This document shows, piece after piece, positions 33,927-44,674 of a stretch of 64,000 nucleotides of DNA. Source of the DNA: Synaphobranchus kaupii (taxonomy: Eukaryota > Chordata > Actinopteri > Anguilliformes > Synaphobranchidae); NCBI GenBank assembly GCA_029718625.1, contig CM056383.1, positions 20,685,930-20,749,929 of the forward strand, read 5' to 3'. Below the pieces are notes generated by a model. That model did no database searches. It was not told where the DNA came from and was given only the letters and a program-made list of their open reading frames with translations. Each line of letters starts with the position of its first letter. Positions within the stretch are counted from its first letter, which is position 1. A program made the translations under genes and the position numbers.

Positions 33927-34019
33927 TAAAACTAACATCCTAAGAGCAGTGAATGATGTAGAAAGGAAACCGTACTGTGGAAAATAATTGAGGTAACATT
34001 AGAATTCACAGTTCTGTCT

Positions 34020-34021
<2 letters not shown>

Positions 34022-34101
<80 letters not shown>
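34022..34101. repeat. (GT)n microsatellite
   Basis: An 80-bp near-perfect GT run inside the 3' LTR. The partner LTR has only CTGTATG at the same place. Confidence 0.98.
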
Positions 34102-34105
<4 letters not shown>

Positions 34106-34244
34106 TCACGCCAGCACATGTGGTAGCCCTATACAGAAGAACTCAGTAAGTATGACGTAACTTAGGCTACAAATCAGACTTTAGCATGGAATGCTAACGT
34201 GGCTGGCTACTGGAATTAACTAGTCAAACATGACTACCTTGATT

Positions 34245-34450
34245 TACATAACATTAATATGTCCAAAACATTATGGTGTCCTGAAATGGGAGGTATGTAT
34301 AAAAAGTTATCTAATTTCTACATGGTGAGACCAAAATGTATAATGCCCTTTAATAATAAAGGCTGAGAATCTGCATTTTAGCCACATGTGAATTGTTTGA
34401 TTACAAATCTGAGATTGTGGAGCACAGAGCCAAAACAAGAAAAAATAGGG
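34245..34450 (-). mobile_element. Tc1/mariner end relic (same family as 17195-17735)
   Basis: TCCAAAACATTATGG near 34261 and, further in, AGAATCTGCATTTTAGCCAC, GTTTGATTACAAATCT and GAGCCAAAACAAGAAAA match the complement of the left end at 17195-17310. This fits a Tc1 terminal region. No transposase remains. Confidence 0.6.
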
Positions 34451-35289
34451 GCCCTATCTTACACCCGGCGCTAGACTCATTATAGTGCCCAGCACTCATG
34501 TTGTTTAAATACCAAGTGACCTTGCGCTCATAGCAAATGAACTGGGTGCGTTGGTCTTAAGATGACGTGTGTCCAGGATCATTTTTGGCTAAAACCACCA
34601 CAAACCTGGTCTAAAGTCATGTCGCAGTTGTTTACATATTATTTTAACGGCGCATATAAGTGTGCACAACGCGCGTACACCTTCCTGTCCGTTACACACA
34701 GGGGCATGATTAAAAATATCAAGATTACAATGTGAAATATTATTATTGTGTACGCTATATCAAAAAATGCATAATAATAAAAGGGTTGATGTTAAACTGA
34801 TGTTAACTGAATTTTAACCTTATTCTTCATCCTTCATATTTTTTTAAATTACAGTGACCAGGTTTCCATACTCTCACCTTATTAAAACCCAGCTGATTTC
34901 ACCTGTTATTCCATAACTGAACAAAATGATTTTAAAGAGAACTAAGAGTCTAATTAGAAACGAAAACAAATTTGCAGCACATTACACAATTAATTCACAA
35001 TTAATTTTAATGCCATTCTCTGCATGCGCGCTTTAACTTCATGCAGGAGCAGGTCTCTTTCCCCTGCTGTAAATTGCACTTTTCACGGTCTTCCTGGGAA
35101 AGTGGACTTTGTTTTAAAGCATTACATTACCAGTAGCTAAAACAAGTTGATCACATTTCCATAAGCAGAACCTGAGGGTTCCCAACCTAACATCTTTAGT
35201 GTATTTAGTGTCATCATTAAGGCAAAATAACGGTTTTTATGTTATTAATCAATGTTAGACTGCACATAATGAACTTTGGATGAAGCCTC
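34451..35289. other. Non-coding, with a possible DNA-transposon end
   Basis: TAGGGGCCCTATCTTACACC followed by CGGCGC at 34447 resembles the terminal repeat of a common fish non-autonomous DNA transposon, but no partner is seen. In the LTR element this is where pol should lie; no RT, protease or integrase can be read on either strand. Confidence 0.5.
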
Positions 35290-37045
35290 TTATAATAGTC
35301 GATGTTTTGTTGAGTGACAATGTTTTACCTCATATGCTGCTTTTATTGCAGAAGCGGGGTCAGCACAAATGGAATCCTCCATTACCAGAGCTTGGAAGAG
35401 CTCAGGGTAGCTCTCTCTGACCGGAGAGGGTTGCTCCTCTATGTAATCAAGAACAGCTCTGATGATTGTTTTCCGTATGAGGAAAATCTTCTCTTGAGCG
35501 GTTGCGTCAGGCATAAAAGTGAGGGCACAGTCAACTTCACGAAGGTAGCTCTCAACGCTACTATTTGGGCTAGCAGGGTTAAATTGTTCAATGTCGCTGG
35601 CTAGGTCACGGAACCATTTCCAGCGGGAATAATCAGAGGCTCGAGGTTCTACTCTTTCTGGGGGAGGTGAGCTTGTGGAGTCACGTGAGTAGGTGGGCAT
35701 GCAGCTAGATGCACAATTTGAGTGATGTCCCCCCTTTTGCTGAGAAGAGGGGAATGACTCACAGTCTTTGGACTGTAGTCTCACCATTCTGTTAGGTGAC
35801 AAAGGAGAACCATAGTCTGTGGACTTGCATTTCTCCTGGTGAGGCGCAACTGAATCAGGGGAGCACCGGTCTGCCGACCGATGTCTCTCCCTTTGGCCAC
35901 AAGGCGGGTGAGCTAAACGGCGTTCAGGTGACCGACCTCTCACCTGGTGACGAGCGGACGAGCCAGAAAAATGGGACTCCTCTCCTGGGTTTTCTCTACC
36001 TGTTGTTGGGGAGAAGATAAAGCTAGAAACAAAGGAGGCAAAGAGTCACTGCTAATGCTTTCCGTTTTTCTCTTAAGGAGAGCGGAAACTGAAAAAGGTT
36101 TCTCCTCTACCAGCTGTTGGTCAGGAGGAGAAAAATAGCGAGAGTCACTGTGTGAGTCCCCCGATTGCTTGGTGTGGTGAATCGGAAAAGCTAACGAATA
36201 GCGCTCATACTGAGAGTCAGAATCTGGACTCTCAGTCTCACTTCTGTGGCAAGAAGTGGAAGGTGGGTTGAGGTACTCCTCTCCCTGAAGCAGCAGGGGG
36301 GAGTCAGATGAATGTTCATCTGAAAAACCGGAGTCACTGTGGGACTGCCATGTCTCTTCTTTCTGGTCAGAAGAGGGAGTCAGCATGTTATAATCAGACT
36401 GGCACAGATTTGGCTGAGAAGACCCTTCTCCAAGAAGCTTAAATGGAACACATGTAGGTCCAGTAGCGGGGCCTACATAAAAAAAGGAGGACAGCTTCTG
36501 GTCGTCATGGACCTTGGTGGCACTTATGTCAAAGGAAGCATCACTGTGTCTGTGGGCACCAGTAGCTTCTCTCTTCCACCAGTTTACATTAGCTTGAGCT
36601 TGCATGAGCTCTTGTGTGATTTTATACAGCTGTCTCTCAGCGCGGCTGCAATTGTGTTGACAATTGTGTTGACAGCGCGGCTTGCTCCTGTTGACAAGCT
36701 ATCAAATCTAGTGGACTGTAACTCTTCTAGATGGAGTACATTTGCATGCTGATGGGTCATAGCATCTTTAGTGGTGGCTATGAGCTCCTTTTGGAGAACC
36801 TGGTTCTCCTGAACCATGCTACCAATGGATACTTTCACGTTTTGTAACTCAGCTGCTTGCTCATTGCTTTTATGAGCAGTAATGCTAACTTGCCTAAAGA
36901 GGTTCAAAACTAGGCAGGAGAGTAGCTTCCGACGGTCTAAGGACCGAACCTGAGGATCGCGTTCCTCATTAATTAGGGTGGCGATTTCCTGGCTACAATC
37001 GCTGTAGCTGCGCTTATCTAAGGCTGGAGCCAAGCCATGGGCCAT
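35290..37045 (-). pseudogene. LTR-retroelement gag, broken into three frames
   Basis: Three consecutive minus-strand frames (37045-36584, 36605-35940, 35943-35290) tile the region with short overlaps. The first is helical with a coiled-coil-like centre (KSNEQAAELQNVKVSIGSMV). The second is Ser/Glu/Gln rich and low in complexity. The third ends in a capsid-like stretch: FRDLASDIEQFNPASPNSSV, ESYLREVDCALTFMPDATAQ and EKIFLIRKT. It resembles a gag N-terminal capsid of fish LTR elements, where one-line variants such as 'eYLrdid.hL..mpdat...kl.LIr.T' recur. It lies downstream of a primer site and an LTR, as expected. No pol follows. A 12-bp tandem duplication is visible at 36650-36675. Confidence 0.6.
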
Positions 37046-37186
37046 GCGAGAGCGAAATCGTTCCGTGCTAATGCGTTACATCGTGCTCGCTAAAACAAAG
37101 AAAAAATACTAAATCGTTAATTCAGTTATTTAGATAGAGGATGTATTTGTAGAAATCATCCAAGGTTCAGCGGCAATACAGAGTGT

Positions 37187-37310
37187 CAGGGATGTGGTAG
37201 GGACTCAGGCGCAGACAGCACGTAAAAAATAAACAGTTTATTTTCAGGTCGAAACCCAGGATGAGGCACACGAATAACACTGAAAACGAAGTAACAGAAA
37301 ATACAACAGA
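37187..37310 (-). other. Possible LTR fragment in the gag leader
   Basis: TGTCAGGGATGTGGTAGGGA followed by CTCAGGCGCAGACAG and AACAGTTTATTTTC is arranged like the start of the solo LTR at 54503 (TGTCACGAT...GGACC...CTCAGAGACAG...GGTTTATT). Ends are not defined. Weak call. Confidence 0.35.
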
Positions 37311-38016
37311 TTCAATTACTGACACAGGGCAATTATGTGTTTAATTACACGTGGGGTATCGAACCCAGTTTACACTGAAGGCAAAACTACTTTTAAGCAA
37401 ATCTTTAGAGTGGATGATTCACTCTATTCAAGTACTCAGAAAGAGAAAACACCAACTGTATTACAAAGGTAGCTACAGTGTCATGGCGTGTGTTGGTTTA
37501 TAATTACACTCGATGCAATGTAACCACAGCAACTTCACAGGACATAGGTAGCACAAGGTATTCACCAGACAGTCAGGGAATTTTACTCAATGGTTACTCA
37601 AATGGGGCAGAGCAAGGCTATGCTAGAAAACGTTGAATAGCGATCAAAATGGAAATTGGTTATTCAATTGAATTAATATTGGTATCATTACCCACACATC
37701 AATAATGCTATTAATAATTAATAGGGATTACGGTGTCAAAAGTTCAATATTGTGTTGATCTTAATCAGATAGCTTGCTAAACATAGAAGCTACAATGTTT
37801 GTCAAACAGCAAATTTGACCACAGCGCAAAGGTTTGGGAATAATTGGGTAAGTACTGCTAGGGGGCAGTATTACAACACAAGGCTTTCCAAGACAGCCTA
37901 TATATCTAGTGGGATGTGGTGGTGGTTTTAGGAATTGCATTTAATTTAGCATTCTGAGAAAGATGAAAATATGCGAACAGTCGGAAATTATTTAGATAAA
38001 TAATGAGCCTTTTCCC

Positions 38017-38034
38017 TCCTCACACGGGGCACCA
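38017..38034 (-). other. Primer-binding site, methionine-tRNA type
   Basis: On the minus strand TGGTGCCCCGTGTGAGGA sits five bases inside the LTR boundary (38039). The plus strand reads TCCTCACACGGGGCACCA, which matches my recollection of the 3' end of the elongator Met tRNA including CCA. A tRNA gene is excluded because only the last 15 bases plus CCA are present. Confidence 0.75.
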
Positions 38035-38038
38035 TTTA

Positions 38039-38570
38039 ATGTCATTAGGTACATTAAGAATTTGGCAGTGAAGACAGATAGTTAAAACGTCTTAACAGTC
38101 ATCACATGGAGGCACTAATGAATGTGCAGAATATATAAATTTATATATTGCTTCACACTAGGTGCAAAAGTATAATTAATCAGTCTCATAAAATAAATTA
38201 TTAAATCATGATTATGAACTTCAATGTTAACTACTAAAATAATAATCAATAACTTAATCTGAAGGCGTAAGTTCTTTTGGAGGATAGGCTCAAATGTTTA
38301 TCCAAACAACAATCAGACAGACGACCAGGTTTAACAAGATACAATTTATTAAAAAACAAACACATCTAAAACTAACATCCTAAAAGCAGTGAATGATATG
38401 GAAAAGAAAATGAAGCGTAGACAAAGAATGAGGCACATTGAATTCACAGTTCTATTTCTGTATGTTCACCAGAACATGTGGTATTCAGAGATCACAAGAC
38501 GTATCTCGAGGGGGAAATACAAATCTAGCTTTAGCATGAAGCTAACGTGGCCTGAAACATGGCGTGTATT
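38039..38570 (-). mobile_element. 5' LTR (minus orientation) of the LTR retroelement
   Basis: It begins TGTCATTAGG next to the primer site and matches the 3' LTR at 32956-34230 across its length, without the later insertions found there. Homology fades near 38570. I could not find the outer end or a target duplication, so the right limit is approximate. Confidence 0.75.
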
Positions 38571-39348
38571 GAGGCTATAGAAATTTAGCTACGTCTAGCT
38601 AAATTCCAGGCCCCAATCCGTTTACAGGCACGGGATCCTATATCTAGTGGGTTAGGTATTAGTACCAAGGGAGATTGCATGCACAGATCTCAATTTAAAA
38701 GGAAGGCGGATTGTAAATTAGCGTTAGAGTCAGTTCGAGTAGGCTCTGTAACTTTAGCTTCTGCAAAGCTAATTGGCTGTCAATAGCCTGCTGTGTTAAG
38801 TTATAAACTAACGTTACTCTAAATACACACAGTGAATACATTGACAATAAACATTAAAGTGTAAGAACCAGATAATTTAAAACACTGGAATTCAAAGAAT
38901 GTGAAAGAAAAATGACTATAAACTTCCATAATCATAAAGTATACGAATGTTTTATAAATGTTGGATATCGATGTTTAAGAAGTGTTTCCAGTACCGCTTT
39001 CGCCCCGCCTCCAACATTTTTCGTATTTCATAAAAGAACGTTTTTTTGTCAAAACGCTGACGTCATACATGGTACTGTCAACGTTCTTCAGCTTCCCAAT
39101 GCAACACGCAAAGAGAAATTGACGAACAGAAATCTAACGTTAGATGACTATGAGCGAGAAAGAAAGATAAAGACAAAGAAAATTCAGAGAGGAATGGAAA
39201 AGAGTTTAGCCTACATGGTTAGACTACGAACAATAGAAGAAGTTGTAAGATAGCACCCCCCAAAAAAGGATGCTGAATAGCGGCTCATTAAATCAGATGT
39301 TTAAAAAAAATCACACCCAGGTGGTGAAGTAAGCGGTGCAGGTTTTGG
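38571..39348. other. Non-coding stretch
   Basis: A 113-codon frame (38912-39253) has a basic, helix-like C-terminus (DDYERERKIKTKKIQRGMEK) but no domain I recognise, no start context and no neighbours. I treat it as unsupported. Confidence 0.4.
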
Positions 39349-39938
39349 TCATTTCAATTTCGAACCCATTTTCTAACTTGTGACGACGACTACAGTTTTT
39401 AAGGTACACAGACATAATATATATCAAAATGTTCATGTGGTTCCCAGAATTCCTACGGTGTAAATATCTAAGCTGTGACATTTTTAGTTTGTAAAATATT
39501 CAGTGTTGTTTGAAAACCATGCTCCCCATTCACACAAATGGTGGAATGTTCAAAACTCCACTCTAGCAGCAGCTGGTAATTTCAATTTCAAACCCATTTT
39601 CTAACTTGTGACGACGACTACAGTTTTTAAGGTACACAGACATAATATGTATAAAAATGTTCATGTGGTTCCCAGAATTCCTACGGTGTAAATATCTAAG
39701 CTGTGACATTTTTAGTTTGTAAAATATTCAGTGTTGTTTGAAAACCATGCTCCCCATTCACACAAATGGTGGAATGTTCAAAACTCCACTCTAGCAGCAG
39801 CTGGTCATTTCAATTTCAAACCCATTTTCTAACTTGTGACGACGACTACAGTTTTTAAGGTACACAGACATAATATGTATCAAAATGTTCATGTGGTTCC
39901 CAGAATTCCTACGGTGTGAATATCTAAGCTGTGACATG
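39349..39938. repeat. Tandem repeat, 228-bp unit, about 2.6 copies
   Basis: Units start at 39349, 39577 and 39805 (TCATTTCAATTTC...), giving an exact period of 228 bp. They contain TTGTGACGACGACTACAG, GTTCATGTGGTTCCCAGAAT and CACTCTAGCAGCAGCTGG. Copies are more than 97% identical by eye, so the duplication is recent. The last copy stops at GCTGTGACAT. Confidence 0.95.
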
Positions 39939-42024
39939 TATATTTTTTGAGATAGAGCTGTCTGAAGCTGGGCATGCTTTTCTCAAGCTACTATTGTATT
40001 CCCGGGCATGTGACGCCTAGGCGACTCCTGATTGGTTTAAATCTCATGCTACGAACAGACGGACGGACGGACACACATGTCACGTATAGAAGCGGCTGCA
40101 CCGCTTAAAAACTACACTGCACCCCTGATGAAGGCATACTGCTGAAACAGGTTGGTGACTTTACAATAAAAACTTTGCTTGGATGAACCAGCAAATCAGG
40201 TGCATAGAGTACAACGAGACCAGATGGTCAGAATCTTCACGATGTAATATGCAAATAATGAATTTGCTGCCATGAGTTAAGTACTTATTAATAACCTACA
40301 TGCTTATGATGCTCTGTTTAGTAGTTCCTCTCTAATTAGACACCTGTGGTGATGTTTTAGGGTTTGGTATATACGGCTGCCATCAGCATATAACACCATT
40401 TCAGAACAAAAACTTCTAAAAGCCTCATCTTAAGTAAGAGAACTGTGTGTTGAATGTAGTTACATAATTCCTTAAACCTGTTTTCACCCAAAGGCCTGGC
40501 TGAAATGCAAGTGCAATGCGTTAATTGTCCATTAATTGAACTAACGTTAACTTTGCTTATACATGATCTCAGTAGCTAGCTAGCAGCTAGATTAACTTAC
40601 TGCATTAACTTATGCATCTCAGTCTTAGTTAGCTAGTTAGCTAACTTTGTCTCTAGGCTATGTAATATGTTTGGGCCACCAGGTGGCCAGTGGGAAAAAA
40701 AACTTTAGTGTCTAACCCTGCCAATGCACAAAGAAAGTTTTCAACTTTTCTCACAGAAATAGTTAGCTAACAACTAGCTAACGTTATACCAGTCTGATCT
40801 TCCAACGTGATTCAATTGTACATTGTCTGTTGGAGGATTTTCTGCATCCTGGCGTGGTGCGGCATCAGGTTCAAAGTGAAACGGCTCAATAAACACATCT
40901 TTGCCCATTTGTCCCTGCTGAAAATACTCAAATTCTTCTTCCTAATCATAACTGTTGGATTTGTCAGTGTCTGCCATTGTTGTATACCAATAGGTGCTAA
41001 CCAGCTCCCCCCCACCCAAAGTTAGACACCCAGTCCGAGCCAAGCTCTGCATAAGTGCATACCGGGACACCTCTACCACCGATATACATTAAATTTTGCA
41101 TATAAAAGTAGAAACGGTTCCAGGGCATTGCAAATATAGCAAATTTAAAATGATAAACATTTACAATTTACATTTACAGACCAATATTGTACACAGTACT
41201 GTATGTACAATAGGGAAATATTTGCACTTCCTCCACGTATGACGTCATACATGATTCTATTGTCAGCGGATTTTTCAACGGTTTTTTCAAACTTTGCTAA
41301 TTTTATATAATTTCCACGTAGTTATATAAAAACATTGATATTGATATTGTTGTCTAAATGCCGGTCTAGTTTGTAAATATAAAAGTTGTCCATTATCTGG
41401 TGCTTACCCTTTAAACAAAAGTTTTCCGAAACTATTGCCTGGATGTTTGTGTCACTCTTACTGTATACTGGAATAGCTACACAGACTGGTTCCGTGGCTT
41501 TGATGTGTCCGGAAAGTTCTGTCTTTTGGCAGCATCTCTGGATTTGATTGTCCTTTTTCTCTGTTTCCAAGCAGCTTGCTTGTGGTCCTTTGGTGAGTGT
41601 TGCTGGAAACTTTTGAAGAAGATTTACTGGTCCTTTGTCCTTCAGCAAGTTGTTTCATGAACTCTTTGCATTGATGCGTGGTAAGTTAGGCTATGCACGT
41701 TTCTCTGGTTGTCACTTTAAAGCTATGTCATATGACGGTAACGGCTTCGCTCGGACACGCTAACAGATATGATCGGAGAGACAGAACGATTCTCTTAGCC
41801 TATACATGTCCACCCCCCCAGCAGGGCAGGTGGAGTGCGCGTATAACTTGGAACTAATGTCAAGTGTGTAAGAGCGTAACCTAAGAAGTGGTAAGAAGAA
41901 TGAACAGGAAGTTTGCTCAAAGTTTTATAGAACCGGGAACTCAATCCTGACTGGTCAATTCCTGCCCAGGATCACATGACTGTCGCATGCTGTTAAATGT
42001 AGTCTTTTGGAAATGCAGTCCACA
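39939..42024. other. Non-coding stretch rich in TAGC motifs
   Basis: No supported gene. An ACGGACGG repeat lies at 40060. Many TAGCTAGC and AACGTTA motifs occur. Open frames at 40807 and on the opposite strand are mirror artefacts of the same bases. Confidence 0.5.
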
Positions 42025-43298
42025 CTGTTAAAAATTTTACTTGTTTTAACAGTAATATTACTTTTATTATGAACAGTACGTTGCTGTTCGTGCTGTATAC
42101 AGCATGTTGCTGTAGATTCACAATAGGTTTTGTGTGAATTCTTCATGGCTGACGAAATATTACAGCAATCATCCTGTAATATCACTTACTGTAATCCAAA
42201 ATACAGTTATATTCCTTCAGCGCGAAAATGGACCAATCAGCTAACCCTAAACTGATTATTATGTTTTTTGAAATCTTTGCTTGCCACACAGCCAGTTCAA
42301 GGTGAAATGAATCATCGATTTTTGTACGTTAGGAGTTTTAGTTTTTGAGAAGAATACCCTGGGTAAACTAATTCATTTATTGAGTTTGTATGACCTTGGG
42401 GGCAAATTATTTGAATTAATTCTGTTTTGAACAAGGTGACGGTGGCGGATTGAACCCATGTAACGTTAGCTAGCTATGTTCGCTAACTTCACCGTTAGCT
42501 ACGTTATTCTAAATTAGGTTAGGTAGCAAAAAAATTGTCAGTTAAAATCAAGGTAGTTAGCAAATTGTTTGGATTATATTAATATTAAAGTGGGAAAGCG
42601 GCTATGTAGTTTCTAGAGTTTCGTATTGGGTTGGATTAAAATGTAACGTGAACGTTATTCTATCGGGTTGCAATTCATGTGTGTAGCTAGGCAATTCATG
42701 TGTGTAGGCTAACGTTAGCCTTACTCCCTCCTGTCGGTGTTGGGAGGTGTCACGAATTAACGTTAGCTAACTAACGTTAGGCTACGTTATAGCCATTGAC
42801 TAACTTTACTAACGTTACACTTCCAGCTAGTTAGAAATTTAAATTAAACCGTAGTATCCTTAACTTAGCTAGATTTTAATATTACTGTTAAAAATTTAGC
42901 CTACCGTACTTATTTATCCCTCTGGATATTTAATTATGTTATGGTAGGAATTTTGTACCTTATTTACATGCAACGTTTAACGTTAGCTAGCTAGTGCTAT
43001 GTTGGTTTGCTAGTAAAGTGCCTGCGTCTTTAGCTAGTTTGGAAGTTCCATGTGCAGGGTGCGTGATTTCATGACTTGTAGGCTACAGGGTTCAAGCAAA
43101 GTGCATGTCAATGTTTAGTCTATTGAGTATCTGTACTGCCATTGGGTGGATAAGTTCTTCAGACTTACGGAGTTGACAATATTATTTTCTCCTGTCATGG
43201 CATAGCCGTCGAGAGTAGACATTTTTATATTTCTTGGTTAATTTGTATACATGAATATATTACCTATAGCTTGTTTGCAGTCACGTGATTCTGATGAC

Positions 43299-43329
43299 GC
43301 GCAAAATTCAGATGGGGGGCAGGAAGTGA
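43299..43329 (+). promoter_or_regulatory. Promoter-like 31-bp motif upstream of the SWIM/YqaJ-type exon
   Basis: GCGCAAAATTCAGATGGGGG with GCAGGAAGTGA ends 16 bp before the ATG pair at 43346. An inverted copy (28 of 31 identical) lies at 44644-44674 in front of the THAP ATG. CAGGAAGTG fits an ETS-factor core, a common promoter element (inference). Confidence 0.5.
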
Positions 43330-43345
43330 AGAACACTGATTTGAA

Positions 43346-43684
43346 ATGATGGAAAGTCAATACACAAAAGCGTTGGACGGGCCTACACGCAGGAGGTATC
43401 ATCACAAAATATATAAACATATTGGATATGATCCGTACACGCTGAGGAAAAGCGATTTTTCTCACGTCTTGGCCGATTTGCCTGGCGTGGAGGCGATCGA
43501 CATCACAAATTACCTCGTCCTCCAGACCTCCTACTACACGGCTAGCCAGATGAAGGCGTACAAGAGTCTGGAGGCTTATAACTATTTTGTGTGTGGTTGG
43601 GTCAACGACCTTGCTGTGGACTCCCTGGACCCCTGTCAAGGACCTCACATCCTCACGTTGAGAACCACTGGCCGTGATAGCTAG
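43346..43684 (+). CDS. First exon of a SWIM/YqaJ-family protein (fish multicopy family), truncated
   Basis: The 112-residue frame reads RRRYHHKIYKHIGYDPYTLR, FSHVLADLPGVEAIDITNYL and MKAYKSLEAYNYFVCGWVND. The AYKSLEAYNYFV.GWV block is the N-terminal signature I associate with a large fish family whose later exons carry a SWIM zinc finger and often a YqaJ recombinase-like nuclease domain. Those later exons are not visible within the next 1.5 kb. The frame ends at a TAG, 26 codons after GWV, without a clear splice donor, so it is either a truncated copy or an exon whose donor is lost. The start is the second ATG of ATGATGG, behind the shared 31-bp motif. Function of the family is not established. 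Confidence 0.6.
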   Translation: MMESQYTKALDGPTRRRYHHKIYKHIGYDPYTLRKSDFSHVLADLPGVEAIDITNYLVLQTSYYTASQMKAYKSLEAYNYFVCGWVNDLAVDSLDPCQGPHILTLRTTGRDS

Positions 43685-43871
43685 CTAACGTTAGCATTGC
43701 TAAAAACAAAGACACCGGGAGATAGCGTTAGCTATCTAGCTGCAAAACACAAACACACAGGGTGATATCACAGATGTAACGTTAGCTATGTTTCCAGCAA
43801 TATTGCCTCCTGGTCTGTATTTTTGTCAGTTTTAGCCAGCTATGTAAGTAGCTAAATTACTGTAGCCTTAC
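43685..43871. other. Spacer between the converging coding blocks
   Basis: Between the stop of the plus-strand exon and the donor of the minus-strand THAP exon 2. It contains TAACGTTAGC repeats and no third THAP-gene exon that I can read. Confidence 0.5.
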
Positions 43872-43991
43872 CTTTCACAACGTGGTCACTGCAAATACGA
43901 GCGTTGTCTAACTCAGCTCCTCCAGACTTAAGACGGAGATTTTTGATCCACGTTTGCCGCCGTTTCTCTGTTAGTTTTTTAAACTTCTCCC
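43872..43991 (-). CDS. THAP-domain gene, exon 2
   Basis: On the minus strand, after an AAAG acceptor, the frame reads EKFKKLTEKRRQTWIKNLRL and then KSGGAELDNARICSDHVVK, followed by the donor G|GTAAGG. It completes the THAP finger begun in exon 1: the invariant Trp, and Cys-x2-His (CSDH). The phase is exact (exon 1 leaves one base, this exon supplies two). There are no stops or shifts in its 120 bases. Confidence 0.75.
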
Positions 43992-44195
43992 CTTTATGCT
44001 GGAGAGTGGCGGCTCCTGAGCTGAAAATTTGGGTAGCGGAAAACTTCCCTTTAAACTGATTATTATTGGTCTTAATAATTTTTCAATCCGTTTCCTTGAT
44101 TAACAATAGGCTACATCAGCGTTTAATTCACCAATTACTCAATGCCATAAAATGTAGCCGGTTCTCCTCAATTAGGCTATTAGGCAAGTAATAAA

Positions 44196-44517
44196 ATTAT
44201 TTTAACTTGCGTCGCAAAATTGTGCACATTTTAATCAACATTATAATTGTGGATACATGTGCTCTTCGTTCTCCGCACTTAATTCCGAAAATATTAATGG
44301 AAATTAAACTATCTTAAAGCTCAGCTTTTGTTAGATTATTTTTTTATTGCAGGTTGTGCTAAATAAAAAAAATAATCTAACAAAAGATGAGCTTTAAGAT
44401 CGTTTAATTTCCATTAATATTTTCGGAATTAAGAGTGCGGAGAACGAAGAGCACATGTATCCACAATTATAATGTTGATTAAAATGTGCACAATTTTGCG
44501 ACGCAAGCTAAAATAAT
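44196..44517. repeat. Large palindrome, arms of about 154 bp, 13-nt centre
   Basis: The arm from ATTATTTTAACTTGCGTCGC to GTTAGATTATTTTTTTATT (44196-44348) is repeated inverted at 44362-44517, with only about five differences. Its right edge falls exactly at the intron side of THAP exon 1 (the donor GT is at 44519-44518). Thus the start of the THAP intron has been duplicated head-to-head. Confidence 0.95.
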
Positions 44518-44519
44518 AC

Positions 44520-44616
44520 CTTTATGTGTAACCACTTTCGGGACTCGAAAGTAGCCCTTGTTTTTTTCCCGATTCGATCGGTTGGTACAGCCGTAAACCG
44601 CGCAAAACTTTGGCAT
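44520..44616 (-). CDS. THAP-domain gene, exon 1
   Basis: The ATG at 44616 starts [20 protein letters not shown] and then [12 protein letters not shown], ending in G|GTATTA (donor). Cys5-x4-Cys10, the FRVP block and, with exon 2, Trp47 and Cys66-x2-His69 form a complete THAP zinc finger. Spacing between Cys10 and Cys66 is 55 residues, slightly longer than usual. THAP fingers bind DNA; they occur in P-element and Kolobok transposases and in host transcription factors. The start lies 28 bp after the 31-bp promoter-like motif. No further exon was found before the facing plus-strand exon. A longer open frame in another phase (44786-44508) overlaps this but is not coding. Confidence 0.75.
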
Positions 44617-44643
44617 TTTAATAGTGCTTTCCTAATCTGCAAA

Positions 44644-44674
44644 TCACTTCCTGCCCCCCATCTGCAGTTCGCGC
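44644..44674 (-). promoter_or_regulatory. Inverted copy of the 31-bp promoter-like motif, upstream of THAP exon 1
   Basis: GCGCGAACTGCAGATGGGGG with GCAGGAAGTGA on the minus strand. It differs at three positions from the plus copy at 43299-43329, and both lie 16-28 bp before an ATG. Confidence 0.5.

Larger units (their letters stand above)
32956..34230 (-). mobile_element. 3' LTR (minus orientation) of an LTR retroelement
   Basis: It matches 38039-38570 through a series of shared phrases: CAGTCTCATAAAATAAAT, TTAAATCATGATTATGAA, AATAACTTAATCTGAAGG, GACCAGGTTTAACAA, ACACATCTAAA, ACTAACATCCTAA, and AACATGTGGTA. It begins with TG. It carries a 555-bp MITE (33372-33926) and a GT microsatellite (34022-34101) not present in the partner. 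Both were therefore gained later. Confidence 0.8.

Noticed and set aside
38017..38034. tRNA gene fragment ending in CCA
   Set aside because: Only the 3' end of a tRNA is matched, and its position next to an LTR fits a primer-binding site. Genomic tRNA genes do not encode CCA in animals.
40121..40160. CTGATGA...GAAAC hammerhead-like core
   Set aside because: Stem II forms only two pairs, no stem III with a valid cleavage triplet is present, and stem I is absent.
43238..43648. 136-codon minus-strand frame opposite the SWIM/YqaJ-type exon
   Set aside because: The plus strand carries the recognisable motif; the minus frame is its mirror with no domain.
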